DNA of 64,000 nt, taken from assembly GCA_030849075.1 (NCBI GenBank), contig JASAOO010003480.1:1-64000 (forward strand), read 5' to 3'. The position numbers and the translations under genes were made by a program. The notes beneath the pieces were generated by a model. The model had not been told where the DNA came from. It saw only the letters and a program-made list of their open reading frames with translations, and did no database searches. This stretch comes from Zelonia costaricensis (Eukaryota > Euglenozoa > Kinetoplastea > Trypanosomatida > Trypanosomatidae). This document shows positions 19,523-29,156 of this stretch, piece by piece (the first letter of the stretch is position 1; each line of letters starts with the position of its first letter).

Positions 19523-21202
19523 TCACTTCGGCGGAGACGAGGCAGCGGAAGAGGAGGCCGCCGCCGCCGGTGGGGGCCGCGGCCGCGTCGGCGGGCTCCT
19601 TCGCCCCATCAGAATCGCCAGTGCCTCTGCCACAGGGATGCGCTGTCCACCCTGCCTCGATGCCGCACCGGACGCCACACCACCACCACCGACAGCAGCA
19701 ATGGCGCTCGACGGCGATGAGGACGACTCGGAGGAGGAGGAGGAGCTGGTGCGCCGGCGCTGATGCGGCCGCAGTGACGGCGAGGCAGCCAGCCGCGCCG
19801 CGTGCGTGACGGCGCCGCTCCCGTTCGCCGTCTCATCGTCGTCGTCGTCATCGCGCGTGTGCTGCACCTCGAGCTGTCGCCGCTGCCGCTCGCGCCGCAT
19901 CTCCTGCCGCATCGCCACCTCAGCGGCCTGACGCGCCGCCCGTGTGCGTGCCTCCCTCACGCGGTCCAGCTCTCGCCGCAGCCGCCGCAAGAGGCGCAGA
20001 CAGCGGTGGACAAATGCGGGCCGGTCTTGCACGTCGCAGGGGACCAGCTCCACCGTGTAGGCGCATGACGTGGCGGCTGAGGGGGCCGGCACGGCTGCTG
20101 CTGCTGCTGCTGCTGGGGCTGGGGTGAAGCGCGCCTTGCATCCGTACAGCAGCAGCTCCACCGCGCCGCGCTGCTGCACCACAGCGCCGTACACCTCCGC
20201 GGTGGTCAGCAGCGAGTGCGTTGTGGCTGCCGCGGTGTCTGCCTCGGCGGCGTCGTAGAGGTGCGTGAGGGCCTGGAGGTGCTGTCCGGCGGAGTAGAGG
20301 CCATCGCCCGCCTCGTCGGTGGTGTAGCACTCGATCAGGTACTGCAGCAGCGACCGCGGCGTCATCGTGGTGCCGCGCACCGTCCCCTCCCCTGACACAC
20401 GTTGTTCCTCATCCTGCGCAACGTCTGCATCTGCGTCGTCCACGTCACTCGACACGTCCAGCTGCGCACTCGACGCTGCCCGCTCCAGCCGCACCTCCAG
20501 CGCAACGGAGCGCCACAGCTGCAGCAAGCCGTACCGCCGCGTCTGCTGCTCCCCGAAGTACGCGAGCAGGTCCTCTACGAGACGCACGGCGTTGGCAGCC
20601 TTGCGGGCCAGCGCAACCACGTCGTCCCCGCGCAGCACCCACGCGTTGCCGGAGAAGTTCACCGTTTCCGCTGCTGCCTCGCGCACAAAACCGGTGAAGC
20701 TGAGCACCGCCGCACTGGCCTCGGCAACCGGCATCAGCTCCTGGGCAATCACCTTGTTCGATTCGCGAATGTGGCGGTACTTGGGCTCGGCCGGGTACGC
20801 CTGCACGTTGCGCAGCAGTCGACCCAGACAGCGAAGCGCCTGCACACGGGCATCGATGGCATCGGGGGCCGAGGCGGCGACGTCAACCGGCGGCTCGATG
20901 AGTGCTGTGTCCCACAGCCTCTTCCACTCGCGCAGGGTACGTGCACGTGGCGCGGCCAGGGCCAACGTGCTGGACGTGGGGCTGTCTGCTGCCGACGCAG
21001 ACGCCGTCGGCACTGAGGGCTCGATCACTGGTGTCGGGCTCGTTGCAGGCGCTGCGGTGTTCAATGAGCTTGATGCAGCCGCGGCGGCGCTGAAGTTGCG
21101 GATGGTGGCCTGCTTCGCCTCGTTGAACTCCTCCTGCGTCAGGGCGCCAAGCTTGACAAGCTCATGCAGCTGCGCGATCTCGCCAGCGAGGGAGGTAGAC
21201 AT
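19523..21202 (-). CDS. PUB-domain protein with a SHOCT-like N-terminus
   Basis: 559 residues from the ATG at 21200-21202. Residues about 5-30 (IAQLHELVKLGALTQEEFNEAK) match the SHOCT-type helical hairpin, in which hydrophobic residues precede G-x-[IL]-T-x-E-E-F. Residues about 118-190 match the PUB domain of PNGase, UBXD1 and RNF31: a Leu-rich helix, then EPKYRHIRESN, then LMPVAEASAAVLSFTGF. PUB domains bind the C-terminal tail of the AAA ATPase p97/VCP. A second, weaker PUB-like segment lies at about 330-420 (EVYGAVVQQRGAVELLLYG), interrupted by a poly-Ala stretch. The C-terminus is a basic coiled coil followed by poly-Ser and Pro/Ala sequence. No transglutaminase, UBX or UBA domain is visible. 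I infer a p97 (VCP/Cdc48) cofactor in the ubiquitin system. The PUB call is firm; the second copy is tentative. Confidence 0.9.
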   Translation of the reverse strand: MSTSLAGEIAQLHELVKLGALTQEEFNEAKQATIRNFSAAAAASSSLNTAAPATSPTPVIEPSVPTASASAADSPTSSTLALAAPRARTLREWKRLWDTALIEPPVDVAASAPDAIDARVQALRCLGRLLRNVQAYPAEPKYRHIRESNKVIAQELMPVAEASAAVLSFTGFVREAAAETVNFSGNAWVLRGDDVVALARKAANAVRLVEDLLAYFGEQQTRRYGLLQLWRSVALEVRLERAASSAQLDVSSDVDDADADVAQDEEQRVSGEGTVRGTTMTPRSLLQYLIECYTTDEAGDGLYSAGQHLQALTHLYDAAEADTAAATTHSLLTTAEVYGAVVQQRGAVELLLYGCKARFTPAPAAAAAAAVPAPSAATSCAYTVELVPCDVQDRPAFVHRCLRLLRRLRRELDRVREARTRAARQAAEVAMRQEMRRERQRRQLEVQHTRDDDDDDETANGSGAVTHAARLAASPSLRPHQRRRTSSSSSSESSSSPSSAIAAVGGGGVASGAASRQGGQRIPVAEALAILMGRRSPPTRPRPPPAAAASSSAASSPPK

Positions 21203-21218
21203 GGTGAAAGGCCTAGAT

Positions 21219-21249
21219 CTTTGGGGGGGGAGGGGGGAGTAAGCAAACG
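21219..21249 (-). promoter_or_regulatory. Predicted SL trans-splice acceptor
   Basis: A C/T tract on the minus strand (TTTGCTTACTCCCCCCTCCC and onward) is followed by CAAAG with the AG at 21219-21220, giving a 16 nt 5' UTR. A second AG at 21213-21214 is possible. Confidence 0.55.
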
Positions 21250-21823
21250 TCTTGATTGGACTCTTTCGCTGATGGTAGCGTGTGTGCGTGCGTGTGCGCC
21301 TGCAAACGCGCCGGTGGCGTGCCGCTAGATGACACTGCGAGTGGGGGACAAGTGGGGGGGGGGGGAGCGCGGAGAGCGGGAGAGGGGGTGGAGGCAGCAT
21401 CAGCCCGCAGAGCCGCACGGATGGGTCGACGCAACGCAATGTGATGGGAAGCGGAGTGACAAGCGGGGGCGACTAACAGGATGTTAAACGATGTCGTCTC
21501 GAGGGGACCGCCCGTCGGACGGAGCACCCTACACACGCACATACCTCAACACAAACGTGCACACGCACACGCACATTTGCGTCGGTGCCCTACGCCAGTG
21601 GGCTTGCTGCCGCGCCTTGGAATTCTGCAGTGTGCAGGTGTGTGATGGGTCGTCGGGCGTCAGGGAAGCGGCACCGGTGCTGCGTACCGCCCTGCACTGC
21701 CACGCACCAGCATCGCTTCACGTGAGCAGCGGCCCTGACCCTTATGGGTTAGGGTGGGCGTGTGTGGACCTCTGCTCGCATCTGGTGCACGGAAGTTGGA
21801 GAGCTAGAGCGAGAGGAAGAGGG
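21250..21823. other. Short intergenic spacer
   Basis: No gene is seen. It contains a G11 run near 21356-21365, CA-rich sequence near 21560-21575, and the 3' UTR of the AAA ATPase gene. Confidence 0.55.
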
Positions 21824-24800
21824 TCACTCTCCGACGGCGGCAAGGAGGAGCTGCTTGAAGACGTTCACGGCGTACGCCTCCAGTGTGAGTTCAGAACTCG
21901 CTGTGGCCCCACCTGCCGCGACCTTGCAAAGACCGCCGCGCTGCTCGATCTCGCGCACCTCCACCTCCAAGCCACGCATCATCGACTTGAACACGCGACT
22001 CAGGCGGGTGTACGAGAAGGACGCGAGAAGCTCGCAGGCCCACGCCCGCGCCGAGGCGGCGTCCGCAAGCACGACCACGTCGGACGCGCGCGTGGCTACC
22101 GGACGCGAACCATCCGCAGCGGCACCCCTCGCGCTTCGTGCCACACCTTCTGCTTCTCCATCGTCAGAGCCGTCGGTGTGAGAGCGCGAAGTGTGGCTCT
22201 GCTCCGCCTCCACCTCTTCGTCCTCGTCCCTCTCCCCTTCAGCTTCCTCGACGGGCAGCACCTTGTGACCCGCTGCTACGGCGGTGGCGGGAGGCGTGTC
22301 AGCCGCCGGCTCCGACGGCTCCGTCTTGGCCGCCTTGCGCTGCCATCCGCGACGTCGACGTCGACGCTCCCCGTAGTACCGCCGCGGTGGGCGGCGGTGC
22401 CTTGACGCGGCTCCCGCAGCGGTGCTGCTGCTGCCGCCGCCGCCGGCGGAGTGGCGCTGCGAAAAGCTCATGGCGCGGCGCGACTGCTCGGCGAGGAGGG
22501 CGGGGTCGGCGTCCTTGGCGACCAGGGCAGTCGTCGACAGCTCCGCTGCCACTCCTGCCACATGCGCACCGCCGTCACCGCCGCCGTCGTCGTCCTCCGA
22601 CGATGACGGCTCTGCGACGTCGCGGGTTTCCTCGCAAAATCGCACGACCGCGCGGTTCATCTTGTACATGTTCAGCAGCGCCGTCTGCTTGAGGTCGAGC
22701 GCCTTGAGCCGGTAGCGCTGGTCCTGCACGGCGCGGGTGCGAAAGAAGGACCGGACGTTGCGCACGAGCTGGTCGACGTCGTCGTTGAACTGCGAGAGGC
22801 ACACGTACGACTCATCCTCGACCTTCTCCAGGATGTCCTGCAATCCGAGCCGGCTGTGGCGGGTGTGATGCCGCCACGACTTCAACAGTGGGTCGTCCGT
22901 GGCGAGGTCGAGGTCGGCGCTGGCCAGCAGCTTGTACTTGCCGGGCGAGAGGTACTGCGTCACCCACTTCATCAACACGTGCCGCAGCTGCAGGCGGCGG
23001 TACTCCACCTTGCTCCAGAGCCGCCGCCGGTGCGCCCGGTCCGCCCGCTGCTGCGCACGCAGGTTGGCCGCCGACAGAGAGGAGGCGAGCGGCGCGGGGT
23101 CAACGACCAGGGCGGCCCCACTCGAGTCCTGCGGTCGCGTCGCCGCTCCAGACTCCGGCAGCACGGGGCCGTGCAGCTGCAGCGTCATGGCGACGATGCG
23201 GTAGACGTACTCGACAAAGTGGCGCAGGTCGGCCGGCAGCGGCGCAGCGGCCACGGCGGCTTGCACAGTCGAAAACTGCGGGTGCAGCCCCTGCCGGCGC
23301 GGCGAGCAGCGCGTGAGTCGAACCGCCTCCGGCGGGCTGGCTGACAGGATCGGTGATGACGGGGAGCACGAGTCGGCGAGGACTGCAGTGTTGTTGTTGT
23401 TGTGGTGCTGCTGCTGCTCGTCGTCCAGCGCCGGCGTCTCGTCCGCCGCAGTGCCCAGCAGCCACGCACACGCACGCGCCGAGGCACACGGCAGCACGAA
23501 GATGACGTCCGTGTCGGCGAGCATGTTCAAGTAGTAGCGAAACAGCTGGACCTGCCGTTGCAGGCGGCGCGACAGCGGTGCGGTCCCGTTCGCACCCGTT
23601 GCCCTGCCCGGCTCGTCCTCAGCACCGCTTGCACTCAGGTCCGACTCGTCCCCACCCGCCAACGGCGGAACTCTGCCCCCGCCTCTCGCACCACCACCGC
23701 CGCCCTCTTCCAGCCACTCCTCCACGCCGCTGAGGTGCACGACGCAGGGGCTGCACTGCCGCACCGACTCGACCACTTGACGCAGATGCACGAAGTCGGC
23801 ACCCCCGCCGCCGCCGCCAACGCCGAGGTAGTCGCTCACCTCGTTCCCGTTCGCGAGGCCCGCAAGCGACGCGCCGGCACGCCACGCGCTGGCTTCGGCG
23901 TCGTCCCAGCAGAGCTGCGGCAGGTGCACCGTCAGCTGCGGCAGGCGCGGCAGCCCTTTGAGAAGGCTGACAGAGAGATGGTGCAGCTGCAGTGCCCGCT
24001 GCTGCTGCTGCTGCTGGTGGTGGTGGTGAGAGTGGCGCGAAGCGTCTGCCAACGGTGCCGGTGTGGGTGCTTCCGTGAGGACGAGCAGGCAGGGGCGCGG
24101 GGGCTGGGGGATGGGCACGGCGCAGAGGGCGCGGACGGCGCTGGCCGTGTCACGGCAGTCCCGCGACCCCGCGCGTAGCGCCTTGTCGACGAGCGACCAT
24201 GACGGCGCCAGTGCCGCCAGCGTCGCGTCGCGCGTGCCACGCAGAAGCACCTCGACATACGGATCGAGAAGGCCGTCCGCCGCCGTCGCCCCACGCGCGC
24301 TGCCCGCCCCACCCCCGCCACCGCGCGTGCGACGCAGCGAGGGTTGCATGAGCTGCGCCGCCGCGTAGAAGTCCTCGGTGCGCACGTGCAACTGCGCCGC
24401 CTCGACCTCGCGCGGCACGAGGAGCCGCTGGCTGCTGAGGTACAGCTGCGGCAGCGCGGTGCGGAGCCGGTGCAGGCTCGCCTCGGTGCAGAGCGCGCCG
24501 AGGTCGGCGCCGGAGTAGCCCTCCGTCATCTCCACCAGGTCATCGAGCAGCCGCGTCCCGGTCGGGGTGGCCTTCTTCGCCAGCTGAATGGCGAGAATGT
24601 GCCGCCGCGCCGCCGCATCCGGCAGCGGAAAGACGAGCTCGCGATCGAAGCGGCCGGGGCGGCGCAGGGCAGGGTCGAGGGTGTCGGGGCGATTGGTTGC
24701 ACCGATGACGACCACCTGCCCGCGGTCCTCGAGCCCGTCCAGCAGCGCGAGGAGGGTCGACACGAGCGCCGCCTGCGTCTGCTCCGCCTTGGCGTGCCGC

Positions 24801-26671
24801 GTCGGGGCGAGGCCGTCCACCTCGTCGAAGAAGATGATGCTCGGCTGCAGGCGCTTCGCCTCCTCGAAGAGCAGCTTCAGCTGCCGCTCGCTCTCGCCCA
24901 CCCACTTGGAGAGCATGTCGGCCCCCTTCCGCACAAAGAAGGTGATGCGCTGGTGCGGCTGCGAAGCGGGCGGCCCCCCCGCAGCGCATCCCGCGGCACC
25001 GCTGACGCGGGCGTAGCGCGAGCCCTCGTTGGCCAGCGCGCGGGCCATCAGGGTCTTGCCCGTACCGGGCGGCCCGACGAAGAGCACACCGCGTGGGGCC
25101 TTGAGGTCGAGGCGCTGAAAGAGGTCGGGGTACAGCAGCGGCAGCAACACCATCTCCCGCAGGGTCACGATGTGCTCTGGCAGGCCACCGACGCTATCGA
25201 AGGAAATGTCGTCGTCGATGCGGAGCGGCAGGATGTCGCCCAGTGCACCGTTCGCCGTCGTCGTTGCGGATGCACCGGCAGGGGCGCCACCGGCGCTTCC
25301 GGCTTCGCCGCCCCCTGCGCTCGCGCCGAGCCCCGCGTAGCCCTCCGCGGCGGCACGCGCGTCTTCCTCTTGGAACATGAGGGCCCTGTAGCGGCGGTCG
25401 AGCTGGCGGTGGCGAATGCGGCGTGGGTCAGCCACCCCAACAGCGTCTGCGAGGTAGTGGTTGATGTTGATGTTCTGCATCACGCTCGCGCTGGCGTGCC
25501 GCATCGCGCGGCGGCGCTGCGACTCGGGCAGGTTGGCATCACCATCGCCGCTGTCGCTGGAGGACGACGGCGTCGGCGCCGCCCGCCGATCCTGCTGCGC
25601 CGCCCTCTCCACACTCTCCTCGCGCATGGAGGCGTCGCTGATGGAGGAGTCGATGGAGACGGCGTCTGCCTCCGTCAGTCGTGAGCGCCGCGGCGCCGCC
25701 ATGGGTGCTGCTCGTGCGACGGCAGAAGACGCTGTGCCGTTGCGTGCGGGGGCTGCGGCGGCAGCAGCCGCTTGCGGCACCCCCACAGCGATGCGAGATG
25801 CCGGGTACATGGAGCGGGGTGGGCGACCACGTGGCCGCTTCGCAACCGGCGCAACCACCGCCGGCGGCTTGTCGTCCTCTGCCTCTGAACTGGACGTGGA
25901 TGCGTCATCATCGTCTTCGTCGCTGCTGCCACTGCCACCGCTGCTGCTGCTGCTGCCGCCGCCGTGCCGGCGCCGCTTGCGGTCCCGCAGCTTCCGCCGC
26001 GCGTGCTTCTGCTTGATCTCGTCCGCGAGCTCCGGGTGGTGCCGGAAGTTGAAGGCGCCAAGGCTGTTGCTGTTGCCCTCTTCACTGTCGTCCGTCCACC
26101 CGCCCGCCGCGCCGTGCGCGCTGGACAGCGTTGTCCGCAGACTCTCCATCGCCCGCTTCGCGGCCTCGCGCAGGGGGTAGCGGCGGGTCACCGTCAATGC
26201 GCCGTCCTCGGCGCTGCCGGCGCGCTGGGCGGGGCTGGGGTGGGGTTGGCCGGTCTTGCGTCGCAGGGAGGCCGCGAGGTACGTCTCGTCGAGGGTCGTG
26301 GTGCAGCGTGAGACGCGGCAGCCGCGACCGAGCCGCTCCACCTCCGGCGTGGCTGCTGCTGCTGGCGTTGCCGTGCCTGCGAGGGAGGCGGAGGCGGTGG
26401 CGTTCGGCGTGAGCGCCGCACGCGTGTCGTGCCGACGGGGCGTCGCAGGGCCCGCCCTGGGGGCGCTGAGTGGCGACCTCCCCACGCGCCGCACGGGAGT
26501 GTGAGAGCGCCGCGCCGCGTGGCTGCCTCCGTGGCGCGCCGTGGCGTTGTCGTCGGAGCCGTCCGCGTCAGACGAGACTGAGCCGATCACTGTGCTGCCG
26601 TCGTCCTCCGTCTCCTCCGTGTCCACATCGCTGCCACGCTCCCGTTTCGCTTGCGCGCGCGTCTGCACCAT
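21824..26671 (-). CDS. ATAD2/Yta7-type AAA ATPase with degenerate second AAA and bromodomain-like region
   Basis: 1615 residues. The frame opens at 26716 with GTG, so the first ATG (26669-26671, MVQTRAQAKRERG) is taken as the start. The first 480 residues are acidic/Ser-rich and disordered. AAA domain 1 follows, beginning near DDISFDSVGGLPEHI. Walker A GPPGTGKT is at 533-540 and Walker B has FFDEVDG (D616, E617). The ATAD2-specific block FFVRKGADMLSKWVGESERQ, the sensor ATNRPDTLDPALRRPGRFDRE and the Arg finger region are also present. The second AAA domain lacks Walker A, as in ATAD2. A helical region near 1300-1410 (ILEKVEDESYVCLSQFNDDVDQLVRNVRSFF) aligns with the ATAD2 bromodomain. The family remodels nucleosomes and histone H3-H4 in the nucleus, and kinetoplastid bromodomain factors with AAA domains (for example BDF7) are the likely orthologues. 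The usual acetyl-lysine Asn is not apparent. Confidence 0.95.
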   Translation of the reverse strand: MVQTRAQAKRERGSDVDTEETEDDGSTVIGSVSSDADGSDDNATARHGGSHAARRSHTPVRRVGRSPLSAPRAGPATPRRHDTRAALTPNATASASLAGTATPAAAATPEVERLGRGCRVSRCTTTLDETYLAASLRRKTGQPHPSPAQRAGSAEDGALTVTRRYPLREAAKRAMESLRTTLSSAHGAAGGWTDDSEEGNSNSLGAFNFRHHPELADEIKQKHARRKLRDRKRRRHGGGSSSSSGGSGSSDEDDDDASTSSSEAEDDKPPAVVAPVAKRPRGRPPRSMYPASRIAVGVPQAAAAAAAPARNGTASSAVARAAPMAAPRRSRLTEADAVSIDSSISDASMREESVERAAQQDRRAAPTPSSSSDSGDGDANLPESQRRRAMRHASASVMQNININHYLADAVGVADPRRIRHRQLDRRYRALMFQEEDARAAAEGYAGLGASAGGGEAGSAGGAPAGASATTTANGALGDILPLRIDDDISFDSVGGLPEHIVTLREMVLLPLLYPDLFQRLDLKAPRGVLFVGPPGTGKTLMARALANEGSRYARVSGAAGCAAGGPPASQPHQRITFFVRKGADMLSKWVGESERQLKLLFEEAKRLQPSIIFFDEVDGLAPTRHAKAEQTQAALVSTLLALLDGLEDRGQVVVIGATNRPDTLDPALRRPGRFDRELVFPLPDAAARRHILAIQLAKKATPTGTRLLDDLVEMTEGYSGADLGALCTEASLHRLRTALPQLYLSSQRLLVPREVEAAQLHVRTEDFYAAAQLMQPSLRRTRGGGGGAGSARGATAADGLLDPYVEVLLRGTRDATLAALAPSWSLVDKALRAGSRDCRDTASAVRALCAVPIPQPPRPCLLVLTEAPTPAPLADASRHSHHHHQQQQQQRALQLHHLSVSLLKGLPRLPQLTVHLPQLCWDDAEASAWRAGASLAGLANGNEVSDYLGVGGGGGGADFVHLRQVVESVRQCSPCVVHLSGVEEWLEEGGGGGARGGGRVPPLAGGDESDLSASGAEDEPGRATGANGTAPLSRRLQRQVQLFRYYLNMLADTDVIFVLPCASARACAWLLGTAADETPALDDEQQQHHNNNNTAVLADSCSPSSPILSASPPEAVRLTRCSPRRQGLHPQFSTVQAAVAAAPLPADLRHFVEYVYRIVAMTLQLHGPVLPESGAATRPQDSSGAALVVDPAPLASSLSAANLRAQQRADRAHRRRLWSKVEYRRLQLRHVLMKWVTQYLSPGKYKLLASADLDLATDDPLLKSWRHHTRHSRLGLQDILEKVEDESYVCLSQFNDDVDQLVRNVRSFFRTRAVQDQRYRLKALDLKQTALLNMYKMNRAVVRFCEETRDVAEPSSSEDDDGGGDGGAHVAGVAAELSTTALVAKDADPALLAEQSRRAMSFSQRHSAGGGGSSSTAAGAASRHRRPPRRYYGERRRRRRGWQRKAAKTEPSEPAADTPPATAVAAGHKVLPVEEAEGERDEDEEVEAEQSHTSRSHTDGSDDGEAEGVARSARGAAADGSRPVATRASDVVVLADAASARAWACELLASFSYTRLSRVFKSMMRGLEVEVREIEQRGGLCKVAAGGATASSELTLEAYAVNVFKQLLLAAVGE

Positions 26672-28510
26672 GGCTGTGCTGATTGGACGCCACGCCAACG
26701 GAGAAGCGGTGTTCACGCCCCGCTGATCTATGCCGAGTAACCCCCTCGCAAGACTGTATTCGCGTATGTGTGTGTATGTGTGTATGTGTGTGCGTATTCC
26801 CGCGCGTACGCAAACCTGCGTCAGAGCTCAGAAGCGTCAACCTTCACGCTTCTCCAATTAAGTTGACCACCCGCAGCAGCACAAACACGCGCGCCCCAGA
26901 CGCCGCGGACACGCCAACACCAGCAACAACAAACGAAGAACTCTTCCTGCGCTTTGACCGATACAGCAAGAGGACGCCAACAGGCGCGCCTGCGGACACG
27001 CGCCAACACACAGTCAGCCCCACAGGGAGTTACCTTGCTCCCAGCCGTGACTGAAAGGCGGACAACGCCGGGAAGAGCGCGCACGGCAACGACGACTACG
27101 TGCGTCCGTCAGCACAGGATGAGCGAACAACTGGCGCCGCCGTGCAAATGAGCGGCTGATGTGCAGAGGTTGAACGCTTGGATAAGGACAGAGAGAAGGG
27201 GGTGGGGATGAAGGCCCACACCCACACCGTTAAGTTTCGAGTTTGATAATGTAAACTCTTGCTGGTTCTATGCTACGGCTCGCAGAAGAAGCGGGGCGGA
27301 CCGGTGATGAAGAGGAGCCGAGTGCTTGGTGGTTTCTTGAGGGTGTGCATTCACCTGTACGCACGCAGGGTCGCATCCGCCGCGGTGGTGGGGGCAAAGC
27401 GCCAGCGAGGGAGGGGAAAGGCGGCCGAGGATGGGTGTGTAGCGGAAATCGAAGCGCGCATAGACCGGTCCGCGGACCTTGGCAGGCTAAACCGATCATC
27501 CATAGAGCGGCGGCGATGCACGCGTGGCGCTCGTGCGTCCAACACAGGGAAAGACGCCAACGGCACTCCGCTGTCACCTGCGTGCACACTCTGGAGCGAT
27601 CGAAGGGCGATAAAGGGCCGCTCTTCTCAATGAGAGCGAGCGGGAGCGAGAGAGGAAACTCCATCTTCTCCCCCACCGGATCGTCAAGCCAGTTCATCAC
27701 GGGCAGCACCCCGCTATGCACAAGACCCCCTCTTAACATTTCCGTGAGGCGCGTCTGTGTGCGCACGTGTGTTCGGCTCTCCGCACACATGCTGCTCTTC
27801 GCTGACTTCACAGTTCTCTTTCCTGTGTGTGAGGGTTTCTTGTGTGCTTAAGACGTTAATCGAGTCATGCGAAGGCAAGTACCAAACAACAAACCACAGC
27901 GAGAAAAAGGAAATGAGGAAGGGCAGAGGGGACCCGGGAGGGGGGGGGGGAGGACGGAGGGGCGACATCTACCGCAGCTGCACGCGAGAGTGAGAGAGAA
28001 GGGGGTCGACCAGAGCGGTGAGCCGGCGCACGTCGACGCGCCGTCGACTTTCTCTGCCACCCTTTCTTGGCAGCCCACGCAGCACTTTACGAGCAATGCC
28101 CAACAAACTACATCCACCAGCGGCCGGCACCGCAGTTCTGCACACACACACACACACACACACATAGGCACAAGCAGAGCAGGAGCATCCCCATTCTTAA
28201 GAACTGAATTATGAAGGAAACAGCGCCACGGCGAGCTGCTCAGCGCCTTTTCCTTGCTCGACCTTCCTCTCCTCATCATCGGCAAACGCACACACACACA
28301 AACACTGAGGCTGAAGCTGGCGCCGCTACAGAGGCACTCCGCTGATGCGTCAAGGTAAGGTGACGCGCACAGGAGACCCACGCGCCACTGGACAGCGAGT
28401 GCGATTGGAGGGGAGAGTGATAGCCGGGCCGCCGTAGGCTTCCGCTTCCCCACCCCCCGCCTGCCTCGCAGTTTTCTTTTTTCTTCCGCACCGCACGACC
28501 ATCGCGTCGG
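26672..28510. other. Intergenic spacer, 1.8 kb
   Basis: I find no gene. Around 27230-27720 the sequence is of normal complexity with open frames on both strands (up to 193 codons), but their composition is not protein-like and no motif is seen. It is probably 5' flank of the AAA gene and 3' UTR of RLP24. CA repeat lies at 28140-28164. Confidence 0.5.
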
Positions 28511-29083
28511 TCACTTCTTCTTGGCGGAGCGGAACTGCGTCGTGCCGGTGGCCTTCTCGGCCTGGCGCTGCTTCTGATTGCGCTTCTTGTTCGCCTCGCG
28601 CCGCTGCGCCTTCTTGTCCTCGCGCTCCTGCTGAATCGCGACAAGGTCGTCGCGGGCCTTGTGCTTGATCTCGACGTCCTCGATCCAGTCGATGTTGTGC
28701 TTGAGCGCCGAGGCCGCCTCCTGCTTTTCGTGCAGGTGCGCCTTCTCCATGCGCTTCGTCCACAGGTCCTCCTGCCGACGCTGCTTGATCTTCTCGACGC
28801 GCTTCATGACCTTGAGCGTGTCGCCAAGCAGCTCGCGGTTGTACTTGACGGGGATGTTGCGGCGCTGCTCGAAGTCCATCGTGCTATCGACCGCGAGCTC
28901 TTTCCCGTTTGCCTTGCGGAACGTCTTGGTCCACTTGAGCTTCATCGGGTTCCGCTTCATGCCGAAGTTCTTGCGGCACTTGCTAGCGCAGAAGCGGAAG
29001 ATCTTGCAGTCGTTGCGCACGAACATCTGCCCGTGCCCCGGGTAGATGGGGGCACTGCAGAAGGAGCACTGCTCGATCCTCAT
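28511..29083 (-). CDS. RLP24: Ribosome biogenesis protein RLP24 (L24e family)
   Basis: 190 residues from the ATG at 29081-29083. The N-terminus is nearly identical to yeast Rlp24: [27 protein letters not shown], then [23 protein letters not shown] and [12 protein letters not shown]. The L24e zinc-binding cysteines are present at C6, C9, C32 and C36. The C-terminus is a long Lys/Arg/Glu helical tail (about 105-190), which ribosomal L24 proper lacks. In yeast that tail recruits the AAA ATPase Drg1, which removes Rlp24 from pre-60S particles in the cytoplasm so that L24 can bind. A trans-splice acceptor with a very long pyrimidine tract lies 10 nt upstream. It could also be annotated as a 60S ribosomal protein L24-like protein, but the motif set favours RLP24. 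Confidence 0.97.
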   Translation of the reverse strand: MRIEQCSFCSAPIYPGHGQMFVRNDCKIFRFCASKCRKNFGMKRNPMKLKWTKTFRKANGKELAVDSTMDFEQRRNIPVKYNRELLGDTLKVMKRVEKIKQRRQEDLWTKRMEKAHLHEKQEAASALKHNIDWIEDVEIKHKARDDLVAIQQEREDKKAQRREANKKRNQKQRQAEKATGTTQFRSAKKK

Positions 29084-29093
29084 TTACGCCAAC

Positions 29094-29156
29094 CTAGATG
29101 CGAGAAGGAGAGAGGGGGTGAGAGAGTGGGGAAGGGGGAGGAGGGTCGGGGAAAGA
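29094..29156 (-). promoter_or_regulatory. Predicted SL trans-splice acceptor for RLP24
   Basis: About 60 nt of almost pure C/T on the minus strand ends in CTCGCATCTAG with the AG at 29094-29095. The 5' UTR is 10 nt. The acceptor is strong and supports the RLP24 start. Confidence 0.75.

Noticed and set aside
21749..21754. TTAGGG telomere-like hexamer
   Set aside because: A single copy only, expected by chance.
26672..26716. Start of the AAA ATPase at 26716
   Set aside because: That codon is GTG. The first ATG is at 26669-26671.
27230..27851. Overlapping 193-codon frames on both strands in the AAA-RLP24 spacer
   Set aside because: No motif, no protein-like composition and no convincing start context. 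It is treated as UTR.
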